A DNA stretch of 64,000 nucleotides from Gemmatimonadota bacterium (GTDB taxonomy: Bacteria > JAAXHH01), in NCBI GenBank assembly GCA_009838645.1, contig VXRC01000029.1, positions 108,503 through 172,502 of the forward strand, in the 5' to 3' direction. Position numbers and translations under genes: made by a program. Of the stretch, positions 16,942 to 26,942 are shown piece after piece (position 1 is the stretch's first letter; every line of letters begins with the position of its first letter). Under the pieces are notes generated by a model. The model was not told the DNA's origin. It ran no database searches and saw only the letters and a program-made list of their open reading frames with translations.

Positions 16942-18594
16942 TCACATGCCCAGCATCTTCCTGGCGACCTCACGCGCTTGATCCAGTGTTTGCACGATAT
17001 GCGCTTCCGGTACGCGCTGGATGATCCCGAGGGCGGAAAGGGTATCTTCGACGGAACCTGCAAGCGACATGACGATGAACGAGGTATCTTCGCTCGTGGC
17101 GACGTCCATGAGCTGTTCGACGACCATGGCCGCGCTGTCGTCGATGTACGTGGCCCCGGAGAAATCGAAGATGACGACGTCATGGTCCTTGATGTCTTCG
17201 CTGATCACCCCTACCAGTTTCTTGGACGAGGCCACGGTGAAACTGCCCCTGAGCGCGACCAGGCCGACCCGGGCCGTGAACTCGTCTATGCCGGAACTTT
17301 CTTCTTCCTGCGTAAAGAACTGACGGTCCAGCAGCGGAACGGACACCACGCTGTCCAGTTCGAGGTTCTCCAGTTTCCTGGCGTGGGCCATGCCGGCGAC
17401 GATCAGTCCGATCGCCACCGCGGTGACCAGGTCGACGAATACGGTCAGTCCCAGGGTGATCAGCAGAATGAAGAGATGTTCCCTTCGCAGACGGTGGATC
17501 CGCGTCAGCATCCGCCAGTCGACGATGTCCCAACCCACCTTCATGAGTATGCCCGCCAGCACGGCATGGGGGATCGGTTCGACGACCCAGCCCAGGCCCA
17601 GGAGCAGCCCCAGCAGAATGACCGCGCGGACCACGCCGGACAGGCGGGTCGCTCCGCCTGCCCTGATATTGGTTACCGTGCCCATGGTGGCGCCGGCGCC
17701 GGGGAGTCCGCCCATCAGTCCGGCCACCATGTTGCCGATGCCCTGCCCCACCAGTTCCTGGTCCGCCCTGTGGCGCGTACCCGTCAGCGAATCGGCGATA
17801 AGGGAGGTGAGCAGGCTGTCCACGGAACCGAGCAGGGCGAGGATGAGCGCGGGTTCGATGGCGCGAAGCAGGAAGTCGGCCGAGGGCGGCACGAGGATGA
17901 TCTCGGGCAGGCCGGAGGGTATGATCCCGATGACCGGTACTTCGGTGAACCAGAGCACGCTCAGCAGCGTGCCGGTGATCAGGGCGACGAGGGTGCCGGG
18001 CACGATTTTCGACAATCGCCGTGGCCAGAGTACGCCGACGGCCAGGGTGACGAAGGCGACTGCGAAAGCGCTGTAGTTGATGTCCCCGACGGCTTCAGAC
18101 AATACGCGAACGGTGCCGACGACGCCACCCGGCGCGGCCGGCGCGCCGATGAAGGGCAGGGCCTGAATCAACATGACGATCAGGCCGATCCCGGACATGA
18201 ACCCCGAGATCACCACGTGGGGAGTGTAGGCGACGTAACGGCCGATCCGCAACACGCCGAGCAGAATCTGAAGGAATCCGCCCAACATGACCACGACCAG
18301 GGCTTCGCTCATCGAACTGGCGTGTTCCGTTATGATGACCGCCATGGCCACGGTCATGGGCGCCGTGGGGCCGGAAATCTGGGAACGGGTTCCGCCGAAC
18401 AACGCGGCGAACAGGCCGACGCCGATCGCGCCGTACAGACCGGCCGCCGCGCCCATTCCCGAAGCGACGCCGAAGGCGAGCGCGACCGGCAGACCCACTA
18501 CCGCCGCGGTTATCCCACCGAACACGTCGCCGCGGAAGGTATCCAGGCTGTAGTTCAAAGCAGTGCTCCCGTACTTGACTGATTGGGCTTGCAT
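16942..18594 (-). CDS. SulP/SLC26 family anion transporter with STAS domain
   Basis: A 550-aa inner-membrane transporter for sulfate, bicarbonate or related anions. The N-terminal 400 residues hold the SulP core (LPVALAFGVASGMGAAAGLY, then the FGGTRSQISGPTAPMTVAMA signature) with 12-14 helices. The C-terminus is a STAS domain (about 430-545) with the DHDVVIFDFSGATYIDDSAA strand-loop that binds nucleotides in relatives. I start at ATG 18594 rather than 18663 because a good sigma70-like promoter lies at 18627-18654, inside the longer version. Ion specificity cannot be read from sequence. Confidence 0.9.
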   Translation of the reverse strand: MQAQSVKYGSTALNYSLDTFRGDVFGGITAAVVGLPVALAFGVASGMGAAAGLYGAIGVGLFAALFGGTRSQISGPTAPMTVAMAVIITEHASSMSEALVVVMLGGFLQILLGVLRIGRYVAYTPHVVISGFMSGIGLIVMLIQALPFIGAPAAPGGVVGTVRVLSEAVGDINYSAFAVAFVTLAVGVLWPRRLSKIVPGTLVALITGTLLSVLWFTEVPVIGIIPSGLPEIILVPPSADFLLRAIEPALILALLGSVDSLLTSLIADSLTGTRHRADQELVGQGIGNMVAGLMGGLPGAGATMGTVTNIRAGGATRLSGVVRAVILLGLLLGLGWVVEPIPHAVLAGILMKVGWDIVDWRMLTRIHRLRREHLFILLITLGLTVFVDLVTAVAIGLIVAGMAHARKLENLELDSVVSVPLLDRQFFTQEEESSGIDEFTARVGLVALRGSFTVASSKKLVGVISEDIKDHDVVIFDFSGATYIDDSAAMVVEQLMDVATSEDTSFIVMSLAGSVEDTLSALGIIQRVPEAHIVQTLDQAREVARKMLGM

Positions 18595-18626
18595 CGCGGG
18601 GAAAGTAACGTATCTTCGCTGATTAA

Positions 18627-18654
18627 ATGATATACATCGAAAGGGCAAGGTCAA
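18627..18654 (-). promoter_or_regulatory. Sigma70-like promoter for the SulP gene
   Basis: On the minus strand TTGACC (18654-18649) and TATCAT (18632-18627) each match 5 of 6 consensus bases with a 16-bp spacer. The predicted transcript would begin about 25 bases before ATG 18594. Confidence 0.5.
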
Positions 18655-18725
18655 GCATTCCAATGGTGTGATTCAATCCTGCGCGATAAAAGCGCGACAG
18701 GCCTCAAAAACGGACGACTGATCCC

Positions 18726-19421
18726 ATGTGCGGCCGCCTCTCGCAGAACCTGACCTGGCAGCAGATCTACACGCTGTACACCCTGCCGAATTCCGCGCCT
18801 CGGCTTGATCCGCAACCCAGGTTCAACGGCGCGCCTACCCAGGATTTCGCGCTCTGCCGCCTGGACGAAAGTGGGCTGAGATCCATGGCCGTGCTGCGCT
18901 GGGGACTGGTTCCGTTCTGGGCTAAAGACGTCAAGATCGGCGCACGGATGATCAATGCCCGGGCCGAGACCGTCCAGGAGAAGCCGGCCTTCCGATCGGC
19001 TTTCCGCACGAGGCGGTGCCTCATCCCGGCGAACGGATGGTTCGAATGGAAACGGACTGGGCCGACCGGAGGCGGCAAGCAACCTTATTTCCTGGCGCTT
19101 GAAAGCGGTTCTCCCGTTTCCTTCGCCGCACTGTGGGAGCAATGGGGGCGGGGCGGCCAACATCTCGAAACGTTCACCATCATCACGACCGAAGCTTCGC
19201 CCGCGCTTTCGGATATACATGATCGGCAGCCCGCGGTGGTCGATCCGGACGATTATACCGACTGGTTCGACCCCGGGACGCCCGAGGAGACGCTTCAGGA
19301 GATCATAGGCACGCCTCACGAAGGTCCCTATGAAACCCGTCCCTTGAGCGACCTGGTGAACCGGGTGGCCAACGACACGCCGGACATCCTGAAACCGCTG
19401 GAGAGGCAAACGCTGTTCTGA
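18726..19421 (+). CDS. yedK: SOS response-associated peptidase, SRAP/YedK family
   Basis: A 231-aa protein of the HMCES/YedK family that cross-links covalently to abasic sites in single-stranded DNA through its N-terminal cysteine. C2 follows the initiator Met, as the chemistry needs. The conserved MINARAETV (N77, E81), CLIPANGWFEWK (E107) and IHDRQPAVV (catalytic His) blocks are all present, so it should be active. It faces away from the SulP gene across a 131-base divergent region. Length and motif order are normal. Confidence 0.95.
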   Translation: MCGRLSQNLTWQQIYTLYTLPNSAPRLDPQPRFNGAPTQDFALCRLDESGLRSMAVLRWGLVPFWAKDVKIGARMINARAETVQEKPAFRSAFRTRRCLIPANGWFEWKRTGPTGGGKQPYFLALESGSPVSFAALWEQWGRGGQHLETFTIITTEASPALSDIHDRQPAVVDPDDYTDWFDPGTPEETLQEIIGTPHEGPYETRPLSDLVNRVANDTPDILKPLERQTLF

Positions 19422-19484
19422 CGGATTGACGCCATCTTTTGACGCTATCTTTTGGCGCAATCTAAAGTACGCGAGGCGTGTACC

Positions 19485-19967
19485 GTGGTTCAACCACCCC
19501 GTGGGACTCCGCAAGACGATGCCGGTACGCTTCGGCGTCTCGTCCTGGTCGTGCTGACGTTCGGCATCGCCGGCGTTGGTTTCGAACTGGTGCTGCTGGA
19601 TCACATGGAAGATCCCTGGCAATGGGCGCCGATCGTACTGCTGGCGGCCGCGCTGCCGGTTTCGATCTGGCTCATTCTCTCGCCCGGTTTCGCCGTCATA
19701 CGGACGTACCAGGCCATGATGATACTGTTCGTTATTTCCGGGTTCGTCGGGCAGTGGCTGCACTACCAGGGCAACGTGGAGTTCGAACTGGAAATGTATC
19801 CGTCGCGGCAAGGGCTCGAACTGGTGTGGGAGGCGCTGAGTGGCGCTTACCCGTCCCTCGCGCCGGGCACCATGACATTGTTCGGTTTGCTCGGCCTGGT
19901 GACCTGCCTTCGGCATCCGGCCCTTCATTCAAGACCTGTATCCACCAAAACCCTGGAGAAACCATGA
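19485..19967 (+). CDS. Four-helix membrane protein of unknown function
   Basis: A 160-aa protein with four predicted membrane helices (around LVLVVLTFGIAGVGFELVLL, APIVLLAAALPVSIWLIL, AMMILFVISGFVGQW and TMTLFGLLGLVTC). I start at GTG 19485 because GAGG lies 8 bases upstream; the TTG at 19452 has no ribosome site. The stop overlaps the start of the next gene by 4 bases (ATGA), implying coupled translation with the helix-hairpin-helix lipoprotein. No family recognised. Confidence 0.65.
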   Translation: MVQPPRGTPQDDAGTLRRLVLVVLTFGIAGVGFELVLLDHMEDPWQWAPIVLLAAALPVSIWLILSPGFAVIRTYQAMMILFVISGFVGQWLHYQGNVEFELEMYPSRQGLELVWEALSGAYPSLAPGTMTLFGLLGLVTCLRHPALHSRPVSTKTLEKP

Positions 19968-20689
19968 CAAACCTGAAGAAACCCCGGTCTGTTTTGCTGC
20001 ACGCGCTGATCACGGGTCTGTTCGCGGTCGTGATGGGAGGATGCGGCGACACGGAAACGGGCAGTCCGGGCAGTCCGGGCAGTCCGGGCGATCCCGCCCA
20101 GGCCGAATCGACCGTCGAATCGGCGTCGGCGGTCATCAATCCCAATCTCGCCGGACGCGACGATCTCGGGATGCTGCCGGGCATGACCTCCGAACTCGCG
20201 AACGCGGTGCTGGATGCGCGTCCCTTCATGGACATGATCGGGCTGGACGGACTGGTCACCGGGCACCTCGGCGGCGATGAGGCCGCCGCGCTCTACGCGC
20301 AGATGTTCATTCCCCTGAACCTGAACACGGCCTCGGACGCGGAGATCCTGCTGGTGCCCGGCGTGGGGGACCGGATGCTGCACGAATTCAAGGAGTACCG
20401 CCCGTACCTTTCCATTGCCCAGTGGCGGCGGGAAATGGGCAAGTACGTGGACGACGAGGAGGTCGCCCGCATGGAACAGTACGTGTTCGTCCCCATCGAC
20501 CTGAATACGGCCACCGACGAGGAGATACTCGCCGTACCCGGCGTGGGGGAGCGCATGGCCCATGAATTCAGGGAGTACCGCCCGTATACCAGCATGGAGC
20601 AGTTTCGCCGTGAAATCGGTAAGTACGTGGACGATGGTGAGGTGAATCGGCTGGCAAGATACGTGGAGATCCGAAGCCAGGATCCGTAG
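19964..20689 (+). CDS. Lipoprotein with three helix-hairpin-helix (ComEA-like) repeats
   Basis: A 241-aa predicted lipoprotein: signal with lipobox VVMGGC, then a 9-bp-repeat-encoded tract GSPGSPGSPGDP. Three HhH units follow: INPNLAGRDDLGMLPGMTSE, LNLNTASDAEILLVPGVGDR, and LNTATDEEILAVPGVGER. Units 2 and 3 are near copies at the DNA level, including the downstream EYRPY..(R)REIGKYVDD segment. The LNxNTA..EL..LPGVG pattern is that of ComEA, the periplasmic DNA receptor for transformation. Here there is no ComEC nearby, and a lipid anchor replaces the usual membrane helix. GGAGAAACC precedes the ATG. DNA binding outside the cytoplasm is an inference. Confidence 0.75.
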   Translation: MTNLKKPRSVLLHALITGLFAVVMGGCGDTETGSPGSPGSPGDPAQAESTVESASAVINPNLAGRDDLGMLPGMTSELANAVLDARPFMDMIGLDGLVTGHLGGDEAAALYAQMFIPLNLNTASDAEILLVPGVGDRMLHEFKEYRPYLSIAQWRREMGKYVDDEEVARMEQYVFVPIDLNTATDEEILAVPGVGERMAHEFREYRPYTSMEQFRREIGKYVDDGEVNRLARYVEIRSQDP

Positions 20690-20781
20690 AAGAAAGCGTG
20701 CCGCGTGCGGGGGAACTGTAGTAGGAAGTGCGCGGTTTGCGGGCGAGCTGTAGTAGGAAGCGTGCCACGAGCGGGAAATGG
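20686..20781. repeat. 32-bp tandem repeat, three copies, starting at a stop codon
   Basis: Units at 20686, 20718 and 20750 each begin GTAG(A/T)AGGAA or GTAGAAGAAA and run exactly 32 bases. The first unit contains the TAG stop of the HhH lipoprotein gene (20687-20689); the array ends four bases before the tRNA-Pro 3' end. Confidence 0.75.
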
Positions 20782-20784
20782 CAA

Positions 20785-20859
20785 TCGGGGTGGGGGGATT
20801 TGAACCCCCGACCCCCTGCTCCCAAAGCAGGTGCGCTGACCGGACTGCGCTACACCCCG
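20785..20859 (-). tRNA. tRNA-Pro (anticodon TGG)
   Basis: On the minus strand a complete cloverleaf folds: acceptor CGGGGTG/CACCCCG with discriminator A, D-arm around GCGCAGTCCGGTCAGCGC, anticodon stem CCTGC/GCAGG around loop TTTGGGA (anticodon TGG), and T-arm GGGGGTTCAAATCCCCC. The 3' CCA is not encoded. Confidence 0.97.
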
Positions 20860-20964
20860 AAAACACCGGAGTATGATACGGCTCGCCGGTGGTCCTGTCA
20901 AGGCAAACCCCGGCCGCAGCGGCCCTTGAGCGGTCCGATAGCGGCCGTCTGTGGGAATTCAACG

Positions 20965-21969
20965 ATGAAGCTGGCCGTCAACGGAAGGATGGACGCCGAA
21001 CACCTCGCCTTCGCCCGGCAGCTGGGAGTGACGGACGTGGTGAACGGGGTGCCGGATTGTGATCTGTCAAAGGGTTACTACAGTTTTCATGACCTGTCGC
21101 TTCAGAAGGCGCGCATAGAAGATGCCGGGTTGATCTGGTCGGTGCTCGAGGGCGTGCCTCCCGAGTGGTGCGACAAGATCAAGCTGGGACTGCCGGGGCG
21201 CGACGAGCAGATCGACAACTGGTGCAGGACGCTGGATAACATGGGCGCCGCGGGCATCCCCGTCCTGGGGTATTTCTTCAGTCTGCGCAACGTGGGCGGC
21301 AATTATGGACTGCGCACGTCGAAGTCGACCCGGAGCCGGGGCGGCGCGGTCGTCACCAGCTTCGACTACGAACAGATCAGGGGCGCGAGACAGGACTACT
21401 GGCATCCCCCCGTTGCCCGGGACCTGGAACGGTCCGACGAGGACATGTGGCGCAACGTCGCCTATTTCCTTGAGGCGGTCATACCGACGGCCGAGAAGGC
21501 CGGGGTGCGCATGAGCCTGCATCCGGACGACCCGCCCATCTCACCCATAGCGGGAATCGCGCGCGTCTTCCGCAGCCACGAGGCGCTGTCGCGGCTCGTC
21601 GACCTCGTACCCAGCGACTGCAACGGCCTGGGTTTCTGCCAGGGGACCATTTCGGAAATTCCGGGCGACGTGCTCGACGCCATCCGGTATTTCGGCGGCC
21701 GGGGCAAGATCAACTATGTCCATTTCCGCTTCGTGTCCGGACCCGTTCCCACGTTCTCGGAGACCTTCATCGACCAGGGCCACGTGGATCCCATGGCGTC
21801 CCTGCGGGCCTACGAGGAAGCCGGCGTGGATTGTCCCATGATCGACGATCACGTGCCGCGGCTGGCCATAGATCCCGATGACCGCCACAGCACGTCCCGA
21901 GCCTACGCGCTGGGCTACATGAAGGCGTTGCTGGACAACGTGGGAAAACGACGGGAAGGTGCAGCGTGA
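20965..21969 (+). CDS. uxuA: Mannonate dehydratase (UxuA family)
   Basis: A 334-aa TIM-barrel enzyme that dehydrates D-mannonate to 2-keto-3-deoxygluconate in glucuronate breakdown. Family signs are the metal-site stretch [21 protein letters not shown], and [10 protein letters not shown]. It is slightly shorter than E. coli UxuA (394 aa), like many divergent bacterial homologues, so another sugar-acid substrate is possible. ATG 20965 is the first start after the tRNA. The next gene overlaps by 4 bases (GTGA). It opens a five-gene run of sugar-acid and hydrolase genes ending at 26881. Confidence 0.85.
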   Translation: MKLAVNGRMDAEHLAFARQLGVTDVVNGVPDCDLSKGYYSFHDLSLQKARIEDAGLIWSVLEGVPPEWCDKIKLGLPGRDEQIDNWCRTLDNMGAAGIPVLGYFFSLRNVGGNYGLRTSKSTRSRGGAVVTSFDYEQIRGARQDYWHPPVARDLERSDEDMWRNVAYFLEAVIPTAEKAGVRMSLHPDDPPISPIAGIARVFRSHEALSRLVDLVPSDCNGLGFCQGTISEIPGDVLDAIRYFGGRGKINYVHFRFVSGPVPTFSETFIDQGHVDPMASLRAYEEAGVDCPMIDDHVPRLAIDPDDRHSTSRAYALGYMKALLDNVGKRREGAA

Positions 21970-23213
21970 TCCGCGTCGACCGGGACCGGTTCCTGGAAGA
22001 GGGCTACCTGATCCTTCGCGGCATGATCTCCCCGCGGGATCTCGAAATCCTTCGCAGCAGTTACGAAAGGCTCGTGGACCGGCAGCGCTGCATCTGGACG
22101 GACGAGGCGGCCCGGGGCAAGGCGCCGGCCGACGTGTGGCGGACCGCGGCCCAGCCGAGGCTGAACATTACGCGGCCGCCGGACCTGGGCGACCGGGAAA
22201 CAGCACCGGCCTTCGCGTTCTGGCTGCACGAGAACGTCCAGGGCGTGAGCAGCGCGCTCCTCGACGAAGACGACGCGCCGCCCACGGAAATGATGCTCAT
22301 GTGCAACCCGGTGAGAGACCACGGTCCCGCCCGGTGGCATCGCGATTTCTATCCGCCGTTGAACTGTCCGCTCATGGCCTATGCGGACGATATCCTGGAA
22401 AGCGGGCCCCGGTACGTCCAGTGGAACGTGCCGCTGTACGACGACAACGTGCTGTGGGTCGTCCCGGGCAGCCACGTCCGGCGCAACACGCACGAAGAAA
22501 ACGCGTCCATGTCCAGAGACCCCAGGTCTCCGGTCCCGGGCGGCGTGCAGACCCGGCTGCAGGCGGGGGATGGGGTCGTCTACATTCTACCCATACTCCA
22601 CTGGGGGAGCAACTACTCTACGAAAATGCGCCGCACCATTCACGGGGGATTCGCGCGCCTGACGCACTGGCACACGACGGACTGGATCGAGCATCTTGCG
22701 CCCGCGGCCCGCGATGCCTGCCAGCGCTGGCACGAGCGCGCCGCCGGTTACATGGACCACGGGGAGGCGGCGCTGCGTGCGGTCCTGGCCGCGGACGCCG
22801 GCGCCTATCGAAGCGCACTGGATGCGCTGCATCCCGGAAGGGGCGAAAAGGGCGTCGTCAAGTCGACTATCTGTCTCAGCAAGACGGCCCGGCACATATA
22901 CAACCAGCATTGTGTGGAACCGGACGACCTTTCGGCGCCGGAAGCCCTGGGCATCGAATCGGTCCATCCCATGACCCTGCAGTGGGGCAGGCCGCTCGGG
23001 GACCGCTTCACCCCGGAGGAAGCGGAAGGCCTGTGGGCGCGGTTCAAGCCCGTCGACGTCCTCATGCAATCCGACGAAAACCAGCTCCTGCCGGGTTTCC
23101 AGGGCGGCGAGACCCGTTATCACTTCGAAGAAGTCCCGCCGGCGCTCACCCCGGACAGCTGGTACGCTTCATGGACCACCGGACGTATTGGAAACGGGGC
23201 ATCCTCATCATGA
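21966..23213 (+). CDS. Phytanoyl-CoA dioxygenase (PhyH) family oxygenase
   Basis: A 415-aa member of the Fe(II)/2-oxoglutarate oxygenases. The N-terminus has the family pattern [19 protein letters not shown]. The iron ligands are probably the HxD in WHRDFYP (near residue 121) and the distal His in the [12 protein letters not shown] segment, with an Arg a few residues later for 2-oxoglutarate. GTG at 21966 overlaps the uxuA stop, and its own stop overlaps the next ATG. PhyH proteins are expanded in several uncultivated marine phyla; the substrate is not known. The setting suggests a modified sugar or sugar-acid derivative. Confidence 0.82.
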   Translation: MIRVDRDRFLEEGYLILRGMISPRDLEILRSSYERLVDRQRCIWTDEAARGKAPADVWRTAAQPRLNITRPPDLGDRETAPAFAFWLHENVQGVSSALLDEDDAPPTEMMLMCNPVRDHGPARWHRDFYPPLNCPLMAYADDILESGPRYVQWNVPLYDDNVLWVVPGSHVRRNTHEENASMSRDPRSPVPGGVQTRLQAGDGVVYILPILHWGSNYSTKMRRTIHGGFARLTHWHTTDWIEHLAPAARDACQRWHERAAGYMDHGEAALRAVLAADAGAYRSALDALHPGRGEKGVVKSTICLSKTARHIYNQHCVEPDDLSAPEALGIESVHPMTLQWGRPLGDRFTPEEAEGLWARFKPVDVLMQSDENQLLPGFQGGETRYHFEEVPPALTPDSWYASWTTGRIGNGASSS

Positions 23214-25252
23214 AACCACCTTCCCTGCTCTCCTTCGATGCCGTGGTCGGCCAGTCCGATCCCGCAATATACGATATACAGTCCAGCGCGCCGGGCCCGG
23301 AAGGCAGCCTGCCGCTCACCGGCGACATGTTGCGGGACAGCCCGAGCGGCGACCTCTTCGGCCTATCCCAGAACGTGGGCATGGGTTGGAGTCCAAAAGC
23401 GCTGAAACGCCGGGAATACCTGATCCTCAGCACCCAGGGAGGGATCCGTGCATCCGACGGAACGCCCGTGGCCCTGGGGTACCACACGGGCCACTGGGAG
23501 GTCGGCCTGCTCATGCAGGCGGCCGCCGAGGAGCTTACGGCCCTGGGCGGCATTCCCTTCGGCGGTTACTGCACCGATCCCTGCGATGGGCGCACCCAGG
23601 GCACGCCGGGCATGATGGACAGCCTGCCTTACAGAAACGACGCGGCCATGGTATTCCGGCGGCTGATCCGGTCGTTGCCGACGCGCCAGGGCGTAATCGG
23701 CGTGGCGACGTGCGACAAGGGGCTGCCCGCCATGATGATCGCACTGGCGGCGACCCATGACCTGCCCTGCGTGCTGGTGCCTGGCGGCGTCACGCTGCCG
23801 CCCGAAGAGGGCGAAGACGCCGGCAAGATCCAATCCATCGGCGCCCGGTACGCCCATGGTGAGATCACGCTGGAATATGCGGCGGACATGGGCTGCCGGA
23901 CCTGCGCGTCGCCGGGCGGCGGCTGCCAGTTCCTCGGTACGGCCGCCACTTCGCAGATCGTGGGCGAAGCCTTCGGCCTCTCCCTGCCCCACAGCGCGCT
24001 GGCGCCGTCGGGCCAGCCCATCTGGACCGACATGGCAAAGCGGTCGGCCCGCGCGCTGATGCGGTTGGACGCCGAGGGATTGACCGTTCGGAAGATCCTG
24101 ACCGAAGCGGCGCTCGAGAACGCCATGACGGTCCACGCCGCCTTCGGTGGTTCCACCAACCTGCTGCTGCACATCCCCGCGGTCGCCCATGCCGCCGGAC
24201 TGCGCCGTCCCGGGATCGAGGACTGGGTAAGGATAAACCGGCAGACTCCCAGGCTGGTGGACGTGCTGCCGAACGGCCCGACGGGATATCCCACGGTGAC
24301 AGCTTTCCTTGCCGGCGGCGTACCGGAAGTCATGCTGCATCTGCGCGATGCGGGTCTGCTGAATGAATCGGCGCTTACCGCGTCCGGGGCAACCCTGGGA
24401 GAGGTATTGGACTGGTGGCGGGCGTCCGACAGACGGCGGCTGGTGCGAGAGCGCCTCAAGAAGGTAGACGGGATCGACCCGGACGACGTGATCATGTCTC
24501 CCGACCGCGCGCGAAAGCGGGGGCTGACCAGCACGGTGACCTTTCCCGTGGGCAACCTCGCGCCGGAGGGATCAGTCATCAAGAGTACGGCCATCGACCC
24601 GGACGTCGTCGATCCGGACGGGGTGTACCGTAAAACGGGGCCCGCACGGGTATTCACGCGGGAACGGGACGCCATCGCCGCCATCAAGAGCCGGGACGAG
24701 GACCGGATCAAGCCCGGCGACGTGCTGGTACTCATCTGCCGGGGTCCCATGGGCGCCGGCATGGAGGAGACCTACCAGATCACCGCGGCGCTGAGACACC
24801 TGTCCTTCGGCAAGCACGTCGCCGTGGTGACCGACGCCCGGTTCTCCGGCATTTCGACGGGCGCCTGCATCGGCCACGTCGGTCCCGAGGCCCTGGCGGG
24901 CGGCCCCATCGGAAAGGTCATCGATGGCGACCTGGTGGAAATCGTCATAGACCGGAATAACCTGACCGGATCCATCAACCTGGTCGGCAGCGAGGACCGC
25001 ACGTTCGGCGTGGAGGAGGGCAACCGGCTGCTCGCCGGGCGTTCGCCGAGAAACGACCTGGCCGTCGACCCGAATCTACCCGACGACACCCGGCTTTGGG
25101 CCGCACTGCAGCAGGCCGGCGGAGGTGCGTGGGGCGGATGTGTCTACGACGTGGACGAGATCGTCCAGCGTTTGCAGCACCGTGTCCCGGCCGGACCGGA
25201 GCCCGCGAAGCCGTCACAACCAAAGACGAAGGCAGGTAAAAATGGCAGATAA
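23210..25252 (+). CDS. D-xylonate/aldonate dehydratase, YjhG/YagF family (IlvD/Edd superfamily)
   Basis: A 680-aa Fe-S dehydratase that removes water from D-xylonate or a similar aldonate to give a 2-keto-3-deoxy acid. It matches the E. coli YagF/YjhG pattern throughout: [75 protein letters not shown], and [20 protein letters not shown]. Likely cluster cysteines are in DPCDG, TCDKG and GCQFLG. ATG 23210 overlaps the preceding stop by 4 bases; an upstream ATG at 23171 would overlap by 43 and is less likely. The next gene overlaps by 11 bases. The family assignment is strong; the exact sugar acid is not. Confidence 0.9.
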   Translation: MKPPSLLSFDAVVGQSDPAIYDIQSSAPGPEGSLPLTGDMLRDSPSGDLFGLSQNVGMGWSPKALKRREYLILSTQGGIRASDGTPVALGYHTGHWEVGLLMQAAAEELTALGGIPFGGYCTDPCDGRTQGTPGMMDSLPYRNDAAMVFRRLIRSLPTRQGVIGVATCDKGLPAMMIALAATHDLPCVLVPGGVTLPPEEGEDAGKIQSIGARYAHGEITLEYAADMGCRTCASPGGGCQFLGTAATSQIVGEAFGLSLPHSALAPSGQPIWTDMAKRSARALMRLDAEGLTVRKILTEAALENAMTVHAAFGGSTNLLLHIPAVAHAAGLRRPGIEDWVRINRQTPRLVDVLPNGPTGYPTVTAFLAGGVPEVMLHLRDAGLLNESALTASGATLGEVLDWWRASDRRRLVRERLKKVDGIDPDDVIMSPDRARKRGLTSTVTFPVGNLAPEGSVIKSTAIDPDVVDPDGVYRKTGPARVFTRERDAIAAIKSRDEDRIKPGDVLVLICRGPMGAGMEETYQITAALRHLSFGKHVAVVTDARFSGISTGACIGHVGPEALAGGPIGKVIDGDLVEIVIDRNNLTGSINLVGSEDRTFGVEEGNRLLAGRSPRNDLAVDPNLPDDTRLWAALQQAGGGAWGGCVYDVDEIVQRLQHRVPAGPEPAKPSQPKTKAGKNGR

Positions 25253-26051
25253 CCCGGCCGTACTCGACCTTAATGTGCGGTATTTCCAGGACAGTACCCC
25301 CGCTGATGTGCCCTGCAGGGAGGAGCACTTCATCCGCCGGGAGTTCCGGATGAACCTGCCCGTCGAACAGACGGCGCTCGTCCTGGTGGACCTGTGGAAC
25401 GCCCATTTCATCGAAAGCTGGATCGAACGGGCCGCCCGGGTTACGCGGGAGGCGATCGTGCCGGCCATCGAGATGAGCCGGAAGGCCGGGCTGCCGGTGA
25501 TCCACGCCCCGTCGCCCGAGGTGGCGCGGCAGTTTCCCCAGTCGGCCCGGAATCCGGCGGCGCCCGCATCTCCGCGCGGCGGCGCGGACTGGCCGCCCCC
25601 GGCGTTCAGGAGCAGGGAAGGCGCGTACCGGGCCTTCCATGGTCCCCGAAGCCAACCTCCGGGCATAGGTCTTCACTGGGATCCCATCAGCGACGGCCTG
25701 ACGGTGTCCCCGTCCGTGGAGGTCCGCGACGAAGACGTGGTGATCACCACCGGCGCCGAACTGCACGAGGTGCTGGCCGAACGGAACGTGCTCCACCTGG
25801 TCTACGCCGGTTTCGCCACCAACTGGTGCGTCCTGGGCAGAGACTACGGCATACGGTCCATGGCCCGGTACGGATACAATATCGTGTTCCTGCGCGACTG
25901 CACCGCGGGCGTCGAATTCCCGGACACGCTGGACGAGCTTTTCGTAACGGAAATCGCGGTCCGCGAGATCGAGCAGCAGTTCGGATTCTCGGCGTCCAAC
26001 CAGGACTACTTCGAGAGTTGTCGGAAGATTTCAGAAAGGAACGAGAATTGA
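25242..26051 (+). CDS. Cysteine hydrolase, isochorismatase-like family
   Basis: A 269-aa cytoplasmic enzyme of the isochorismatase fold, which includes amidases and nicotinamidases. The catalytic Asp is D50 in [12 protein letters not shown], and the nucleophile Cys is in [16 protein letters not shown] 35-residue Pro/Ser/Arg-rich loop (around [16 protein letters not shown]) is longer than usual. AGGCAGG precedes ATG 25242, which lies inside the previous gene's last codons. Its stop overlaps the TTG start of the next gene (TTGA). The neighbours suggest it acts on an amide or ester in sugar-acid catabolism; the substrate is not known. Confidence 0.82.
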   Translation: MADNPAVLDLNVRYFQDSTPADVPCREEHFIRREFRMNLPVEQTALVLVDLWNAHFIESWIERAARVTREAIVPAIEMSRKAGLPVIHAPSPEVARQFPQSARNPAAPASPRGGADWPPPAFRSREGAYRAFHGPRSQPPGIGLHWDPISDGLTVSPSVEVRDEDVVITTGAELHEVLAERNVLHLVYAGFATNWCVLGRDYGIRSMARYGYNIVFLRDCTAGVEFPDTLDELFVTEIAVREIEQQFGFSASNQDYFESCRKISERNEN

Positions 26052-26881
26052 TCGTCGACACCCACACCCACTTCTACGATCCCTCCAGGCCGCAGGGCGT
26101 GCCCTGGCCCCGTGCCGATGACGAGTTTCTTTACCGGAGGATCATGCCGGAGGACTTCAAGGGCGAAGCGCAGTCCGAAGGCGTCACGGGCACGGTCGTG
26201 GTGGAAGCCAGTGCCTGGGTGGAGGATAACCGGTGGATACTGGACCTGGCCGAGGAAGACCCCTTCCTGCTAGGCCTGGTGGGTCGCCTGGAACCACCTG
26301 ACGAAGATTTCGAATCCGACCTGGACCGTTTTGCCGCCCATGACCTCTTCTACGGCATCCGGCTGGGAAAGGTGCCCGTCGACGATCCGGTCTATCTCAG
26401 GGCACTGGAGCAACTCGCCGCCCACGACCTCACGCTGGACCTGCTCGTGGGCAAGGAGTGGCTGGCCGGATTGACCGCCTGCGCCGCCCGTTTTCCCGGT
26501 CTCAGGATCGTGCTGAACCATCTCGCCCACGTGCCGGTAACCGGCGGCCGCCCGGACGAGGAATGGATCGCCGGCATCACCTCCGCCGCGGCCCATCCCA
26601 ACGTATTCTGCAAGATATCGGGCATGGTGGAACTGGCGCGGGACGATCCTCCGCCGGAGGACCCGGCCTACTATAAACCGGTCCTCGATGTGCTCTGGAA
26701 CGCCTTCGGGGAGAGCCGGCTGCTGTATGCCAGCAACTGGCCGGTATCCTGGAGATACGCTTCCTACCGCCAGGTGCAGGCTTTGGCCATGGCCTGTTTC
26801 GAACCGAGAGGTCCGGAAGCCCTGGATAAAATCATGGGAAAGAACAGCAGGGACGCCTACAGGTGGGTGCCGCGGAGCTGA
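26048..26881 (+). CDS. Amidohydrolase family 2 protein (aldonolactonase-like)
   Basis: A 277-aa TIM-barrel hydrolase starting at TTG 26048, which overlaps the previous stop. The metal-binding HxH is at the very start (VDTHTHFYD). Later blocks are VEASAWVEDNRWILDLAEED, FYGIRLGK, LRIVLNHLAHVP, FCKISGMVELA and LYASNWPVSW, as in L-fuconolactonase/L-rhamnonolactonase and 2-pyrone-4,6-dicarboxylate lactonase relatives. In this operon it is likely to open an aldonolactone to the aldonate used by the dehydratases. It ends the five-gene operon. Confidence 0.82.
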   Translation: MIVDTHTHFYDPSRPQGVPWPRADDEFLYRRIMPEDFKGEAQSEGVTGTVVVEASAWVEDNRWILDLAEEDPFLLGLVGRLEPPDEDFESDLDRFAAHDLFYGIRLGKVPVDDPVYLRALEQLAAHDLTLDLLVGKEWLAGLTACAARFPGLRIVLNHLAHVPVTGGRPDEEWIAGITSAAAHPNVFCKISGMVELARDDPPPEDPAYYKPVLDVLWNAFGESRLLYASNWPVSWRYASYRQVQALAMACFEPRGPEALDKIMGKNSRDAYRWVPRS

Positions 26882-26907
26882 CGGCCGTGAGGGTGCCGCG
26901 AAGCTGA
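26865..26907. repeat. 17-bp repeat duplicating the end of the amidohydrolase gene
   Basis: GGGTGCCGCGGAGCTGA at 26865-26881 (last codons plus TGA) recurs at 26891-26907 with one change, 26 bases apart. Confidence 0.7.
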
Positions 26908-26942
26908 GGGGTGGGCCAGATTCCTACCGGTCTGCCGCCTGG

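Noticed and set aside
18595..18663. Longer start for the SulP transporter
   Set aside because: A good promoter lies inside it, and the added residues are not like the family.
20686..20781. CRISPR-like array next to the tRNA
   Set aside because: Direct 32-bp tandem repeats without spacers and no cas genes in the window.
20785..20859. tRNA-Pro as an integration site for a mobile element
   Set aside because: No integrase and no duplicated tRNA end were found on either side.
21959..23209. N-terminal extension of the YagF-like dehydratase through the PhyH gene
   Set aside because: The frame happens to stay open, but family similarity begins just after 23210 and PhyH occupies the region in another frame.
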